A DNA stretch of 64,000 nt, from assembly GCA_028551475.1 (NCBI GenBank), contig CM052357.1:27549745-27613744 (forward strand), written 5' to 3'. This DNA comes from Casuarina equisetifolia (Eukaryota; Streptophyta; Magnoliopsida; Fagales; Casuarinaceae). Below the pieces are notes generated by a model. That model made no database searches and was not told where the DNA came from. It saw only the letters and a program-made list of their open reading frames with translations. A program made the translations under genes and the position numbers. This document shows positions 39,023-51,900 of this stretch, one piece after another. The stretch's first letter is position 1; the number at the start of each line of letters is the position of its first letter.

Positions 39023-41576
39023 TTACTTCTTCCTCTGGGGAATCCTCTGAACTACTACCTACAAACAACAATCAGACACAAATTCTTAGCTCTTAACTCT
39101 TTGAGTGCAAAATCACATTGTACTCTCATTTCAGAAAAAACTTAGTTATTGTTAGCATTTTGCAAAAAGTAAAAAGAACGCAAATAAATGCAAAACAGAA
39201 ACCAAGTAGCAACTAAAGAAGAATACAGTTGTTTTGGAAAGTACCTTGCCAGAATTTTCCTTGTTTCCCACAATAGTTTGACAAGCGAGCCTCCAGGATT
39301 CCGGTTTCTGTACAGAATAGCTCCTAAATTAGCCATTTTGAATTCATGTGATGAACAGAGAAGCAAATCTTCCCATACCGGGGATTAAATTTACACTGAC
39401 CTTTAATGAAGAAGCCTTAACTATTGATGATTAACACCTTTATTACCTTTTACTAATCAATTGCCATTTAGTTCAATAACGTATCAGCATTGAAGAAGCA
39501 TGAGAGCCTGGGAGTGTTTACAAGAGGCATTTCCATTAGCGAGAGGGAGAGAGAGCTTGCCTTCTTTAAGTACCGGACCTCTGTATCTGTTCTTTCATTT
39601 AAAAGATCCTTTCCATCGATAATCTGCACAATGATGAACAATGAAATGTTGCATTTAATTAGGAAAAAAAAATCATCATTCACAATGTGTCAATAGTATT
39701 AAGGAGAGTGATTATTCAAGTTTATAAAACATACTACAAGTGTCTTTAGTTTTGACGTGAGATTTTATTATTCAATATTTTCTTTTAGTCCAAGCTCAAA
39801 CTTTTACCAGTGAAGAACTAGTCCATTTGTGAAATTGAGTTAGAATACATAAATAAAAGACAACTTTGATACCATGAATAAGGCCCAAGTCCATATCCTA
39901 GCAACAATACTAGGACCGAGCCTAGACCATGAAAGAATATTGGATAACAAAGTTCTAAATCATAAAAGAAAAACATTATCTAGAGAATGGTGCTTCATAT
40001 TACATGCTTAAATTATATTAGAGAATCTTGTTCAAAATAATAAACACAAAAACCGATTTTAAAAAAGATAATTTTTTATATGATATCAAAACCCATATTC
40101 AAGAAGACATCCTATACATGAATCCTATAGCCCACGGTAACTTTGATAATGCATTTTAAGAATGATTTGGCTTGTATTATTTGAAGATTTTCTTTAAAAC
40201 AAAAAAAAATGATAAATACCTATAATCCAATTTTAAGAAGAAAAAACTTTCTTTACACACTACCTAACCAAACCAATTTTTGAGAAATAATCTTCTCCAC
40301 CATAATCTCACAGCATCTTAAATGCCTTATCTTAAGAAACCAAAGAAAAGCATGAAGTGTTAGATAGAATGTTAGAATCATACCTCCACCATACAAGTTC
40401 CACAACTTCCACCACCACCACAATTCATCACTTTTCCCTAACAAAACGTGACCACCATCTTTCAAATTGGATAATTTAGAATAAGAGTAAAATATACAAA
40501 TCAGCTCAATCAAACTGTCGGCAAAATAGACAGCCACCATTGTATGGAATCACCGTCATAGGCAATCACGATTGAAAAGGAAAAGTATACTTCAATTTGG
40601 TAGCGCCAAAGACGGCACTAGTCCTCACTTATCTTTTGAGATACACTTGTGAATTATTATATATTGAAATTAACAGTTGCTATCAAGCTTCCACTCCCAC
40701 ATTTCTAATACAAAACTTGAAATTGAAACCATGCACTTCCCAATTTGACCCTCTTGAGTTTCATGCACCTTCACCTCGTTGCAGTAATTGTAGGTAATTG
40801 GACATAACTTATCACCACTCTAAATAGTTTGTCAACCTTTACATAAAATATTTAACTTATAAGCCAGTTTTAAGTAGAAATAAATTTTTTTAAAAGGTAT
40901 TATGAAACCTCCAATGCAATGTAGTTTTGTGAGGGTGTGTACTATTCTTATTATAGATCAAAATCTATGTTAGTGATGAGAGGACATGTTAAAATTGGTG
41001 TAAACAAGTAATTAAAATGAGTGCTTTTGCCACAAAAAATAAATCACTAAAGGGTTTGTTTAAAAAAAAAAAAGGATAAAAATTAGCGAGTGAGAATTTG
41101 ATGCCTAGTTTAGTAGTTTAGGGAATAATAGGTAGATAAAAAATAATAAATGAAGAGTGGCTACTGCGTAAATAAAGAAAAGGACTTACATACGTGGCAT
41201 AGAGCTCAATCTTGTTATCCAACATGACGTTCCTCAGCAGCTTCTCTCCACTGATTGCTCTGGCTCTCTCCACCGGGTACGACCCGTCGTTCCCCGGCTT
41301 CGGCTGTCACGACCACAATCAAGTAGTCAGGATTGGTTTATCTAATTCTGATTCGATAACTCGGAACAGAAAAAAGAGTGTGAAGTGCACCCCGATGAAT
41401 TCGAGCTCAATTTCGGGCGGTGGAACCGGCGACGTCTCTTCCGGTGAGTTCGCGGCGAACGAAACTGTGCGGTGTTTCTGTCTGAGGTGGTGATTAACGG
41501 CGTTCCTACGGTTGCCTTTACCGGGGGAGAGATCCGGCGGCCGGAGCGACATGGCTGTGAAGCTCAGGGAAGCCAT
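39023..41576 (-). CDS. PNSB3: Chloroplast NDH complex subunit PnsB3 (NDF4), [2Fe-2S] ferredoxin-like
   Basis: Subunit of subcomplex B of the thylakoid NDH complex, which carries cyclic electron flow around photosystem I. Six exons: 41391-41576, 41190-41303, 40384-40437, 39561-39623, 39245-39307, 39023-39058, all phase 0, giving 171 residues. Residues 1-45 look like a transit peptide (Ser/Arg/Asn-rich, few acids). The mature part begins near PPPEIELEFIG, then PKPGNDGSYPVERA and NKIELYATYGKVMNCGGGG. Iron ligands are C106, C112, C115 and C148 (CGGGGSCGTC, then LACQ), so spacing is C-x5-C-x2-C rather than the C-x4-C-x2-C of plant-type ferredoxin; PnsB3 homologues I remember share this. The intron after exon 4 begins with GC (39559-39560) instead of GT. 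Divergent from the PPR gene, with about 1.3 kb between start codons. Confidence 0.93.
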
Positions 41577-42882
41577 TGTTTTCCTACTCGATTTTCAAGC
41601 GAGCTTCTAGAGTTTATTGGATTCTCATGTCGCGACGACCTTAAAATCGTTAAGGCGACGTGGCCGCCGCGAGTAGCTTCTCGACACGATACGAAAACGG
41701 TGTTTTATTTATTTTTACTTTTTACTCTTTTTTTTTTTTTTATAATTCACAATTTTCATAGGTGTCGAACTTAAGTTGTATTTACTGACTACTGAAATAA
41801 GTGCTTCTGGACTTATTTTGGGTTATTACATAGTAAAAAATAGCAACTAAATAATCTACAGAAGTACAAGATGAAAAAAAGCATAGACAATCAAATTCGC
41901 ATATTTTATTAGTTAAATTCTATGGGCTTAGCTCTTCATTTTGATCTTTCTTTTTTTTTTTTCAATTTTATCGTTCAATTTTTATTTTGAATGGAAGTTA
42001 GTTCAAATAAAAGAAACTAGGGTAGCATTAAGATGAATAAAAAAATTTCGTACGTTTAAATAAAATTCCTCTAAGGATAACGGTGATTTAAACTTAAACT
42101 TCCAAGTTATGATCAAGATATTTATATAGGAATGCTGAAAAAAAAATTGTAAAATATCTCTATTTTTTTTTTCCTTTGCATAAAGTTTAGATTTTTGTTA
42201 ACTTAATGAAGAAATGTATTTAGTTTTTAGGCAATGACGAGGGAAGTATAATTATAGGGTAAAAACATTAAGAAATTTGATAGGATGATTGTGAGAAAGT
42301 CTAATACTTAATCTAAAAGTTAGTTTAAATATTAGATAATCATGTTTTAGATGTAAAATTTTGATTATACATATATACTATTCTATACAACAATCATCAT
42401 TCAACTCAAGGTCACACAAAATGAAATAAATTCAATTCTAATGCCATGTCTGAAGGTCTAAGGCTTCACTCAAAAACTAACTTAGAAATTAAAGAACTTT
42501 TCTTTTTAAAGTTTGATGTCAAGAGTCTTATTGCTTGATGTAAGATTTTTGTTCTATGCACTATGGTTACTACAAAATTGATATTATTAGAAGAAAAATT
42601 TTTATTCTTTTAAAAAAGTTCAAAATAGCTCGAGTCTAAAATTTATATAAATATTTTTCATCACCTTGAAGTAAATATGAGGATTTATCAAAAAGAAAAT
42701 TTTAGAATAGAGATTTTGATGTATGGTTTTAAGGATTTTTTGAACTTATAAAGGCGAGAAGTTCATTGTCGCCTCTCTCTAAGACCTCAGAAATTGAAAA
42801 TTTCGTCCTAATAGGGTCCTTCCTGAACAAAATTGCGAAGCCTTTCTGCCTCCTGAACAGTTCACAGTAAGCTCCTTCTCCA
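41577..42882. other. Divergent promoter region between PnsB3 and the PPR gene
   Basis: AT-rich spacer with poly-T/A tracts, shared by two genes transcribed away from each other. No ORF or clear TATA element is assigned. Confidence 0.45.
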
Positions 42883-45051
42883 ATGACCTTGCACGGACCT
42901 TGCCGTTTCCTGGTTCCACTGCGTCATTTCCTCTTCAAACCAAGCCGGAATCCTTTCCTACAAACCCATCTTCACCGTTTCTACTCCGACCAGTCATGGC
43001 TGTCGGTTCCCGGCAACCCCCTCATCAAATTGCCTGCACTGCCCATTCAACACGGTTCTCCACCGCCCCCAAACCCGAGCCCGAGCCCCAGCTCGAACTC
43101 TAAGACTTTGGACAATGATTTCTCCGCCATTTCTGGCCTGCTCGCAGACCCTAGCATCTCTCCCGGTCCATGCCTGGAGGGTGCGCTGGAACGGGCTGGG
43201 GTCCAACCGGACTCTTCTCTGCTACAGGCCGTGTTCGACCGTTTCGATTCTTCCCCCAAATTGCTGCACACACTTTTTGTTTGGGCGGAGAAGCAGCCAG
43301 GGTTTCAATCCTCCGCGGCGCTCTTCAACTCCGTGATCAATTTAGTCGCGAAATCCAAGCAGTTCGATTCCGCGTGGTCGCTGGTTCTTGACCGAATTAG
43401 TCGAGACGAGGAACAGCGTGCTTTGGTTTCTGGGGACACATTTGCCATTATGATCAGACGTTACAATCGAGCAGGTAATAACAAGATTGAACTCTGCAAA
43501 TCACTTGAATGACGTTTATGAATCAAAAAATTTAAAATTTTTGATGTAATTGGACATGAGCATCGAATCTGTTTTTAGAATTAAGGTCTTGCATTTGGGT
43601 TCTTCAATTGACATGTAATTTGAATGAGGAGCCCGAATTTGCATTCAATAGTGGTTGAAAGTTTGGTACTTGTGATTTGAATGGGAACACATCTGAATAA
43701 CATCTAATTGAGGCTTCTTGGTGTTTGATTTTGGAACTTAACTTTTAGCTGTCAGATTTATGATTCTAATATATGGTAAAATTCTGTAGGTATGACCCAA
43801 TCTGCGGTACGGACATTTGAATTTGCATGTAGTTTAGACCCAATTCGTGGTTCAGATTCAGAGATGAGCTTGTTTGAGATTTTGTTGGACTCCCTTTGTA
43901 AGGAGGGGCATGTGAAGGCAGCCTCAGCATATCTAGATCAGAGACGGAAGGTGGAAGCGGATTGGGTTCCATCACTACGGGTTTATAATATACTGTTGAA
44001 TGGGTGGTTTCGATCAAGGTTGCTCAAACAGGCAGAGCGGCTTTTGGAGAAGATGAAAATGGATGATGTCAAACCAAGTGTTGTGACATATGGCACTCTT
44101 GTGGAAGGATATTGCAGGATGCGTCGTGCTGAAAGGGCAATTGAGTTGGTGCATGAGATGAGGGGGGAAGGAATCGAGCCGAATGCGATTGTTTATAATC
44201 CAATAATTGATGCACTGGGAGAAGCCGGGAGGTTTAAAGAGGCAATGCGGATGTTGGAGCGGTTTTCGGTTTTAGAATCAGGACCCAGCATCTCGACATA
44301 CAATTCTTTGGTGAAGGGTTACTGTAAAGGAGGAGATCTTGTAGGGGCTAGTAAGATCCTGAAGATGATGATAAGTAGGGGCTTTCTGCCAACTCCTACA
44401 ACATACAACTATTTCTTTCGGCACTTCTCTAAACACGGGAAGATTGAGGAGGCGATGAACCTTTATACCAAGATGATTGAATCTGGTTATACCCCAGATC
44501 GTCTTACTTACCATCTCTTGATGAAAATGCTGTGTGAAGAGGAGAGATTGGAGTTGGCAGTTCAAGTTAGTGAGGAAATGAAAGCCAGGGGTTTTGATAT
44601 GGACTTAGCCACAAGCACTATGTTGATTCATTTGCTTTGCAGAGTGCGTAGATTTGAAGAGGCTTTTGCGGAGTTTGAGGACATGATTCGGAGGGGCATA
44701 GTCCCTCAGTATCTTACTTTCCAGAGAATGAATAGTGAATTAAAGAAACATGGAATGAATGAAATTGCACAGAAACTACGGGACCTGATGTCCTCGGTGC
44801 CTCATTCGAGGAAGCTGCCAAATACATATGGTGGGGAGGAAGATCCATCACGTGCAAGGAGAACATCTATAATGCGGAAAGCTGAAGCAATGTCTGATTT
44901 GTTAAAGACTTGTGCAGATCCGAGAGAACTTGTTAAGTGTCGGAATTGGTCGAAGAATGTCATATCAAGTGCAAGCCAGTTGATAGAGGAAATTAAAGAA
45001 AAAAGCGCACAAGGAGTAAAGAACTCTATGATTGCGCATGCGACAAGATGA
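42883..45051 (+). CDS. Pentatricopeptide repeat protein, P class (At5g11310/SOAR1-like)
   Basis: P-class PPR proteins bind RNA, mostly in organelles. Exons 42883-43474 and 43790-45051 join with a split Gly codon over a GT-AG intron, giving 617 residues. Residues 1-35 are basic and hydroxylated, fitting a mitochondrial presequence, though SOAR1 of Arabidopsis is reported in cytosol and nucleus. After a Pro/Ser-rich stretch (55-75), helical repeats run from about residue 120 to 510, e.g. VYNILLNGWFRSRLLKQAER, VTYGTLVEGYCRMRRAERAI and STYNSLVKGYCKGGDLVGAS. The last 100 residues are basic without DYW or E motifs, so it is not an editing-type protein. Adjacency to a CYCA2 gene recalls At5g11300/At5g11310, the main reason for naming SOAR1. 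Family firm, orthology inferred. Confidence 0.93.
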
Positions 45052-47513
45052 GCTTAGATATTAAATTGGGAACTCTTTTTTATGTGTTTAAAGCTTATCC
45101 AGCTTTCATGTAACGGACTTTATTCTCCTACATAAAAAAAAAAAAAAGTAAGTAAGTAGGTAGAATGATCAAGTCATATGAAAAAATTGATTATTCCTCT
45201 CAATTAAGGTTGACCTTTTGGGATAAAACTTAAAGTCCGTGACATCCACACATCCTGTTGGCGGCTGAAACCAAGCTATTGAACTCTAATTATTAACTTC
45301 TAAGCATGTGCAGGCCAAGTTTTGGGGACTCTGAATTGAAGAACCAATAGAAAGTAAGTTTTTGATGTATTTAGGATTTTCAAATGGGAATTCCAGAGTT
45401 TTTTGACCCACATTAACGGTGCATATAAAACGAGTACTGATGGGACATTGATTGAGTCCTATCGACAGTGGTGGCCAAAAAGGGACTAGTCTCACTGGAT
45501 AGGATAGCTGCATCTGATTGCATTGACATGGATTAGGAAACTTCCCCCTTGCCAAGTTGCCCACTGCCAGTCTTTCTATCCCGATGTCACCGGGGCCACA
45601 AAGGCGTAAATAGCTATTAGAATCTGATGAGAAGGAAAATCTTTGATGTCGAGCATTTCTGGGTAAGAAAGTTTGGTTCAGAATTATGATATTTGTTCAT
45701 AATTTCAGATCCTCGGCGTTTCTTTCGTGCCAAACGATGCAGAGTAGGAAAATTCCATATACCATAGAAAAGCATCGAAGAGGATTGGGCAACTTGTGAC
45801 TTACCCCGTACGCAACACTCGTGCCTTTTTTGCCTGTCACACAATTGACCAACAAAAGGCAAAAAAGCCAGTAACGAAGATTCTCATGTATCAGAGAAGG
45901 CACTGTGCGTTGTCCATTTCTCCAACACCATTGGTGAACGCGTGGCGTGCAGTGGGAGAGAATCCAATCCGACGATGTGATGCCCTAATAATTCCCGGGG
46001 CCTGCATCAAGTATACGTTTGATGAATGTTGTCAGTGTTGAACAGTAATTTTTAGTGTTAAATCATGGTAAGAAAGCAGCAAGTACCTACTACGATACGA
46101 GGGATGTTGCAGCCAGTGGCTGAGAAATTAAGATTCAATCACCGCGTCATAATTATGTCTAGTAGCGTTGAAAAAAAAGGCCATGGGAAGTCCTATGTAT
46201 TTATGGCTTTGTTGACATATTGTCTGGATAAGCAATATGCATTGGATTTGCCATGCCCAGAGGGGGGAGGAGGGGTCCAGGCGAAGCCAAAATGTGGAGG
46301 TGACGAGCAAGCTCTCGTAAGACGTTAATCTTTGTTTGGAGCAGAAGAATCGAAGTACTCCCATGCTCTATTATTACGAGCATGACTGTATCTGAGAGAT
46401 ATTGAATTGGTGATAAGGTCCACTTGCCGTTATCTTTCAAGGACAATGCTTGTGATTCGATGAAGATTTTGATACTTAAGACAAAGATAATGGATAATCA
46501 GGTTCATATAATCTTCATTTTTATGTGGCAATTGCTATGTATACGTGTATGTTCTGTTAGGTTAGGGAGGTACGAACAGTACATTAGTTTATATATGCTA
46601 GTCTCTATCTATTTCTTAAAAAAATAAGAAAGGATGCCAAATCAAACTTTTCATTTATATCTTCATGTAATAACACTAAATTTTTAGTTAAAATATTTAT
46701 TTTTCACTTACTATCTTTGTCAGTTAAGCATCCTTCATGGTTTTATTAAAAAAAAAAAAAGAGGTCTATTGTATTTTGTTCAAGAAGTAAATTATATAAA
46801 CTAACTTAATACCTTTTATTCACTCTATAAAAGACATATATATACATATATTTCTTTCGAAAACAATAGGAAGCCCAAAGATTATTTAAAAAGTTAAAAA
46901 GTTAATTTTTGGTTAAGAATTTTATCTTCTATCGTGAGCCATTTATCTTGCACATATTTTCTTTTAAAATCACATATAATGCAATGGAGTTAATTAAATT
47001 ATAATATTATGTCAGAAAATTTCAAGTTCTAATATTGTTTAATCTAAATATTATTAAAAAATCTTGTATTTTCATTGTGAGACTTTTATTTTTAATAAAA
47101 AAAAGAAAAAAAAACTAATTTTTAGACAAATTCAATTTTATCTTTAATTCATCTTGGGTGCCTTTAGTAAATCCGTAATCTTAGGAATACCAAGGAGAGT
47201 TTCGGAAAGAAGAAAAGGAGAAGACAAAAAATAGGAAGTGGGAAGGGCGGCGGGGCATCGTAGGAAGTGTGGTATGGTGGCATCAGTCAACAGATGTACT
47301 TGAGAGAGAGAGAATCTGTGCCCCAAATCTGTGGCCACCGCTGCCTCCTCCACCACGTTCTCCGGACCAAATCCCCTCCTCCACGTGTCTCCTTTATGTC
47401 CCTCAATAATTTCCTTTTTTTTTAAAAAAAAATTCTCAAATTGGGGATTGGTGGATTCTTATGTTTGTTCCTCGAAAAAGTATGATTGTTTTATATTCTA
47501 TCTTGCATGTGAA

Positions 47514-47547
<34 letters not shown>

Positions 47548-48540
47548 TTATCTTTATCTAAAATTAAAGTCTTTCCAAAAGAGATCAAATATAAGAAATA
47601 AGTACAAAGCTTTTATGAAATTCTTAATTATGGAAGAACATAGCCAAAGAGGTGAAAGATTGACGTGCTGTCAATTAGTGTGGTAAGTCTAAACACTTTT
47701 CATAAAAGGATTTTTACTTACAGATTTTATGGTTTCATTAATTCATGAGATGTTTTTTAATTATTAAAACGTTATAAGAACTGGGTTTCATATTTACGTC
47801 TTTTGTTTTTGTCATAATGATGATAATGTCCTTTAAACTAAGGTTATTACTTGAAATAGGGTAATTTGAGCAGATGTTAAACCAAACTACACCATCTATA
47901 AGATTAGATTAAATTCTATTTATAATAGTTTTACTTTGGTCATTAGATCTTTTATCTAAGACAACTATTGAAATAGGTGTATTTATTCATTTTTTGAACC
48001 AAATTTTGAGTGTAACTCTAATAAGTTATATTTCAAGATCTTACACAATTTTAATTGGATATAGTTATTCTTTATTTATCACGTGTTATCAAAAATGGAT
48101 CAAAAAGCCAATAACAGCCTTGGACCTTAAGAAAGACACCAATGCGTCAAACTAAATGATGTAGATTCCAAGCAAGGAATACAAGTACGCATACAAATAC
48201 AAATACAAAAATGAAAATTTTAATGTTTTCATTCAATTCATGTGATTTTTTCAACACTTTGAAAAAAACAGTGGATTCGTTGAAAAAGGTGTTCTATTGT
48301 TATCGAAGGAGATGAGTTTTGCCCAACTAGGGCATAACTCGAAAAATTAAAAAGAATTTCAAAAAGTTGTCTAGCCTAATTTAATAAGATAAAAAATAAA
48401 AAAAAAGGTCGAGGTTGAAGGGAAAGATAGTGTATTAATTAGGAAAATAGTTAAAATTCAATGATTAAAGATGAATAAGTATTTCTATTTATGAAACTAA
48501 TATTTTGAGATAGAATATTGTTTAATATTATATACGTCAA
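45052..48540. other. AT-rich intergenic DNA between the PPR gene and TIFY8
   Basis: Contains poly-A/T tracts and an (AT)n run at 47513-47540. The short ORFs, such as those near 45617-46446 and 47144-47356, overlap on opposite strands and resemble nothing known. Confidence 0.45.
47513..47540. repeat. (AT)n microsatellite
   Basis: About fourteen AT units. Confidence 0.9.
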
Positions 48541-48545
48541 TTATT

Positions 48546-48751
48546 TATATAAGGAAGAAGGGAAGTTAATTAATTACGAAAGACAGAACACACAAACAAG
48601 GCCACGCCCGACATTTATTCCGAATACGAAAAACACACACAACAGCGAGGGAGAGAGTCAGAGAGGGAGAGAACCTTTTGCTTTTTACTGCGCTCTCTCT
48701 CTCTCTCTACAAAGATTGTTGATTCTCTGTGTCTCTCAGTCTCTCTCTCAT

Positions 48752-48822
<71 letters not shown>

Positions 48823-48929
48823 TGCTCTTTTCTCATCTTTTCGGAAAATCGTGCTGTCTTTTTCTGAGGTTGTCGAGTTGGAGCTGGAGGAGCTGTGCAG
48901 GAGAGGAGGGATATGGAGATGAAGAAGAA
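48546..48929 (+). promoter_or_regulatory. TATA box and long leader of TIFY8 with (CT)n tract and overlapping uORF
   Basis: TATATAA lies at 48546-48552, so transcription should start near 48580. The leader is CT-rich, with an uninterrupted (CT)31 run at 48755-48816, a type of site bound by plant GAGA-binding BPC proteins. The first ATG of the leader is at 48913 and opens a 10-codon uORF that ends at 48945, past the main ATG at 48930. Transcript start is inferred. Confidence 0.5.
48755..48816. repeat. (CT)31 microsatellite in the TIFY8 leader
   Basis: 62 bases of pure CT, flanked by shorter CT runs at 48696-48750. Confidence 0.97.
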
Positions 48930-51900
48930 ATGGCTGTACGAGTAATGGCGCAGCAGCACGCGATGCCCGACAATGCCAACACCAACACTGGTTGTAAGAG
49001 TTTGAGTCAAAGCCAACAACGACAGCTAGCAAACCCGATGTTCCACGACTTTCTGGGCATGAAGAAGCCCGCTGAGTCGCCTGTAGGTTTTGCCCCCAAA
49101 GCCGCCGACTCGCCTTCCGCCTCTGCGTCTCTGGGGGCTTCTTCTGGGGGTGCGCGTGGGCTCGTCTCCACCACCTCTGATCTGGGTTCCGGTTAGTCAC
49201 TCACACTTCTCTGCTGCCCTTTACTCTTTGCCGGACTCTGGTTGGTTTTTGATTTTCATCTGCTGTTTCTTCTGACTTCCTTTCTTTGCTTGGCTCGAAG
49301 GTGGTTTGGGATTCTGGGTTTTCTTTAGTAGATGTTTTCCCGTGTATATTGGCTGCTTTGGTTGGTGATTTTCTTACTTTGTTGTCTACAATACGTTTTC
49401 TTTCTCTAGTTTATCGGAGTCATCCAAGAATGCTGAAACATTGTTGGTTTTTCTAAAGCTTCTTGGTTATTTCGAGTTAGTTATATACGGTGTACTTGTG
49501 CGTCTGTGTAATCATGTGGATAGTCGTGGTTTTCATCTGGTGATACTGGAAGCTCTCTCCCCCTCCTTCTCCTTCTCTTAGAGTTGGGTGGTTATCTTTG
49601 ATGCGGGTTTGATTTGGTGAGGTCAGTGATGGGTTGGTTGCTTTCTAGGTCCTCTCTCTCTCTTCCCCTGCTTTACTTACACGGGCGTATTTAGCTGCTA
49701 TTGCTTTGCGCTTTTTTCTTCTTTGGGGATTTACTTTATTCTATGTTCGATATTTCTTGTAAACGTCTCCGTTAAACTTGTATTTGGTGATTAGTATTTC
49801 CTTTGCAATTTTGCTTCGTGTGACCGGCATCGATAAAAAAAAATGTTGAATTTTTATGGTAGGCAATTATTCATTTCCTTTGGTAACTTGTTGTTCTCGT
49901 TATAAAGAGAAAAGTCTAATTATGCTCCTTAGCCATGGTGTTATGATGATACACATGCTTTGTTTTGCTTTTGTTCTATTCTTTTTCTCTTTTAATCTAT
50001 CGCTTCCATCTTTGACCTTAGCTTCTGGCATTTCCAGTCTTGAAACCTACTTCTTGTCTATGTTTTGCTGAAACTGCATCACATTTGTGAAAGTCTAATC
50101 GTGTTCTGATTTGGGACTTTACACTTTAAATTAAAGTTTAATTCCTTTTTCTCATCAATTTTAATAGAAAGACAGGTTGGAAATCATCTCGAGGGGATTC
50201 CATTTTATGGTCCAAGGAGTGATATTTCTGGGCCAGAGATATGTAACAGAATAGTGGGAAATAAGCGAAGTAATCCTGAATCTGCTTTTGGGGGGTCATC
50301 CAGAGATTCTCTCTTGGATCATGATTCTCATGAGAACTCACATTTGATTAAGGTGTGGATAATAGTGATAGACGTTTCTGCATTATTGAACCAGCCAAAG
50401 ATCCTCATGCCTGGATTCATATACTAACACTGTTAGTCATGTTCACTTAGTTACTTCGGAATGGAGCTGGGGGGGAGCGGCATAGAAGGTCCAATGATGA
50501 TGAAGTGTTCCATGGCATGCAGTCACTGAGGCCAAGTTCTGCTTCTGTTGTATTTCAAGCTCCCAGTGGCAGTAGAACTGATGCTAATGTGTCCAAATGG
50601 GAATGGCCACCATCTATGAATGTTTGCCCTGCTGTCCAGTACCCACCACGGGGGGGTCAATTTGCACCTATCCTGCATCAGGTGCCTTCAAATAGGGTCA
50701 GGGATGCCACAGCTGGTCCTTCAAGCATCTCCCAGTCAGCTGCTGATGAGGGATCTAGAACTGGAATTAAAGGCCCTGGAATTTTGAGTTCAATCAATGC
50801 CAGCAGTGGTGCCAATGAGAGGACTTCATCTGTGCTGCCAAGTGGCAACAGCAGGAAGTCTGGGGCTAATGTTTTAGAGCCAGAATCTTTGGCTACTCCC
50901 GGGTAAATGTGATAGTGCAGTTTATTCTCCTTTCTGTATCTGATATGCCTTTTTCCTTGGGGATGGAGAAAGAAGGATATACTTTATACTAAGTATTTGT
51001 ATATGTTGTGATTGCAGTCGACATGGGATAACATCTGCTAGTCGGCAGATGACTATATTTTATGGCGGTCAAGCTCATGTTTTTGATGATGTTCATCCCA
51101 ACAAGGTTTGTTTTCTGGTTTTCTACCAGTAGTGCGAGCATCTTTGTTTAAGTTTTCTGGTTTCTACTGTCAGGTAGATGAATAAGCTTTAAGCAAGGTT
51201 TCTACCTTCTCCTAGATGAATAGAATCATGGTTCTTGCTTTATGAAGACTTACTTGGTTTATGTTGAGAATGATTTGGGAAAAGTAGATAGTTGATAGGT
51301 GTTAACTTGGCTTTTATCTTATACAGTCGCCTGCCATTGTCCAGTGAAATGTAGCAGCAACAAGATCCATAAAACATCTGACAAATATGAGTTTCAAATT
51401 GTCCTACATATCTGTTGCTAAATCATTTGGAGAAATGTTGTCTTCGATTCATGAGTTTGCTTCCCTTCCAAATATGAGTTTCATATTGACCTATATCTGC
51501 TGCCAAATCATTTGGAGAGATGTTGTCTTGGATTCATAAGTTTGCTTCCCTCCAAATATGAGTTTCATATTGACCTATATCTGCTGCTAAATCATTTGGA
51601 GAAATGTTGTCTTGGATTCATGAGTTTGCTTCCCTTCTTCCTCACGTTAGTTAAACTGCAGTTTGCAATGTACAGCTCAATGTGCACCTAATTGTGCTCA
51701 TAGAAGAATGGTGACAGCTTCTGAAACTCACTGACACTCATACTACTAGTTGTTGTAGGAAATGCTTGTTGGACGATTTCTTTGATTCTCTGTAATCATC
51801 TGTTCTAGTTTTTATAGCTGGCCTGCCTAGGCTCTGATAATAACACTGTTGAGTCACTATTCTAATGGAAATTTGCACATATGGTCACTAGAGGACAGAG

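Noticed and set aside
46065-46446. Overlapping ORFs on both strands below the PPR gene
   Set aside because: No recognisable domain, start context or splice sites.
48518-48922. Long Leu-Ser and Arg-Glu repeat ORFs on both strands
   Set aside because: They are translations of the (CT)n microsatellite in the TIFY8 leader, not proteins.
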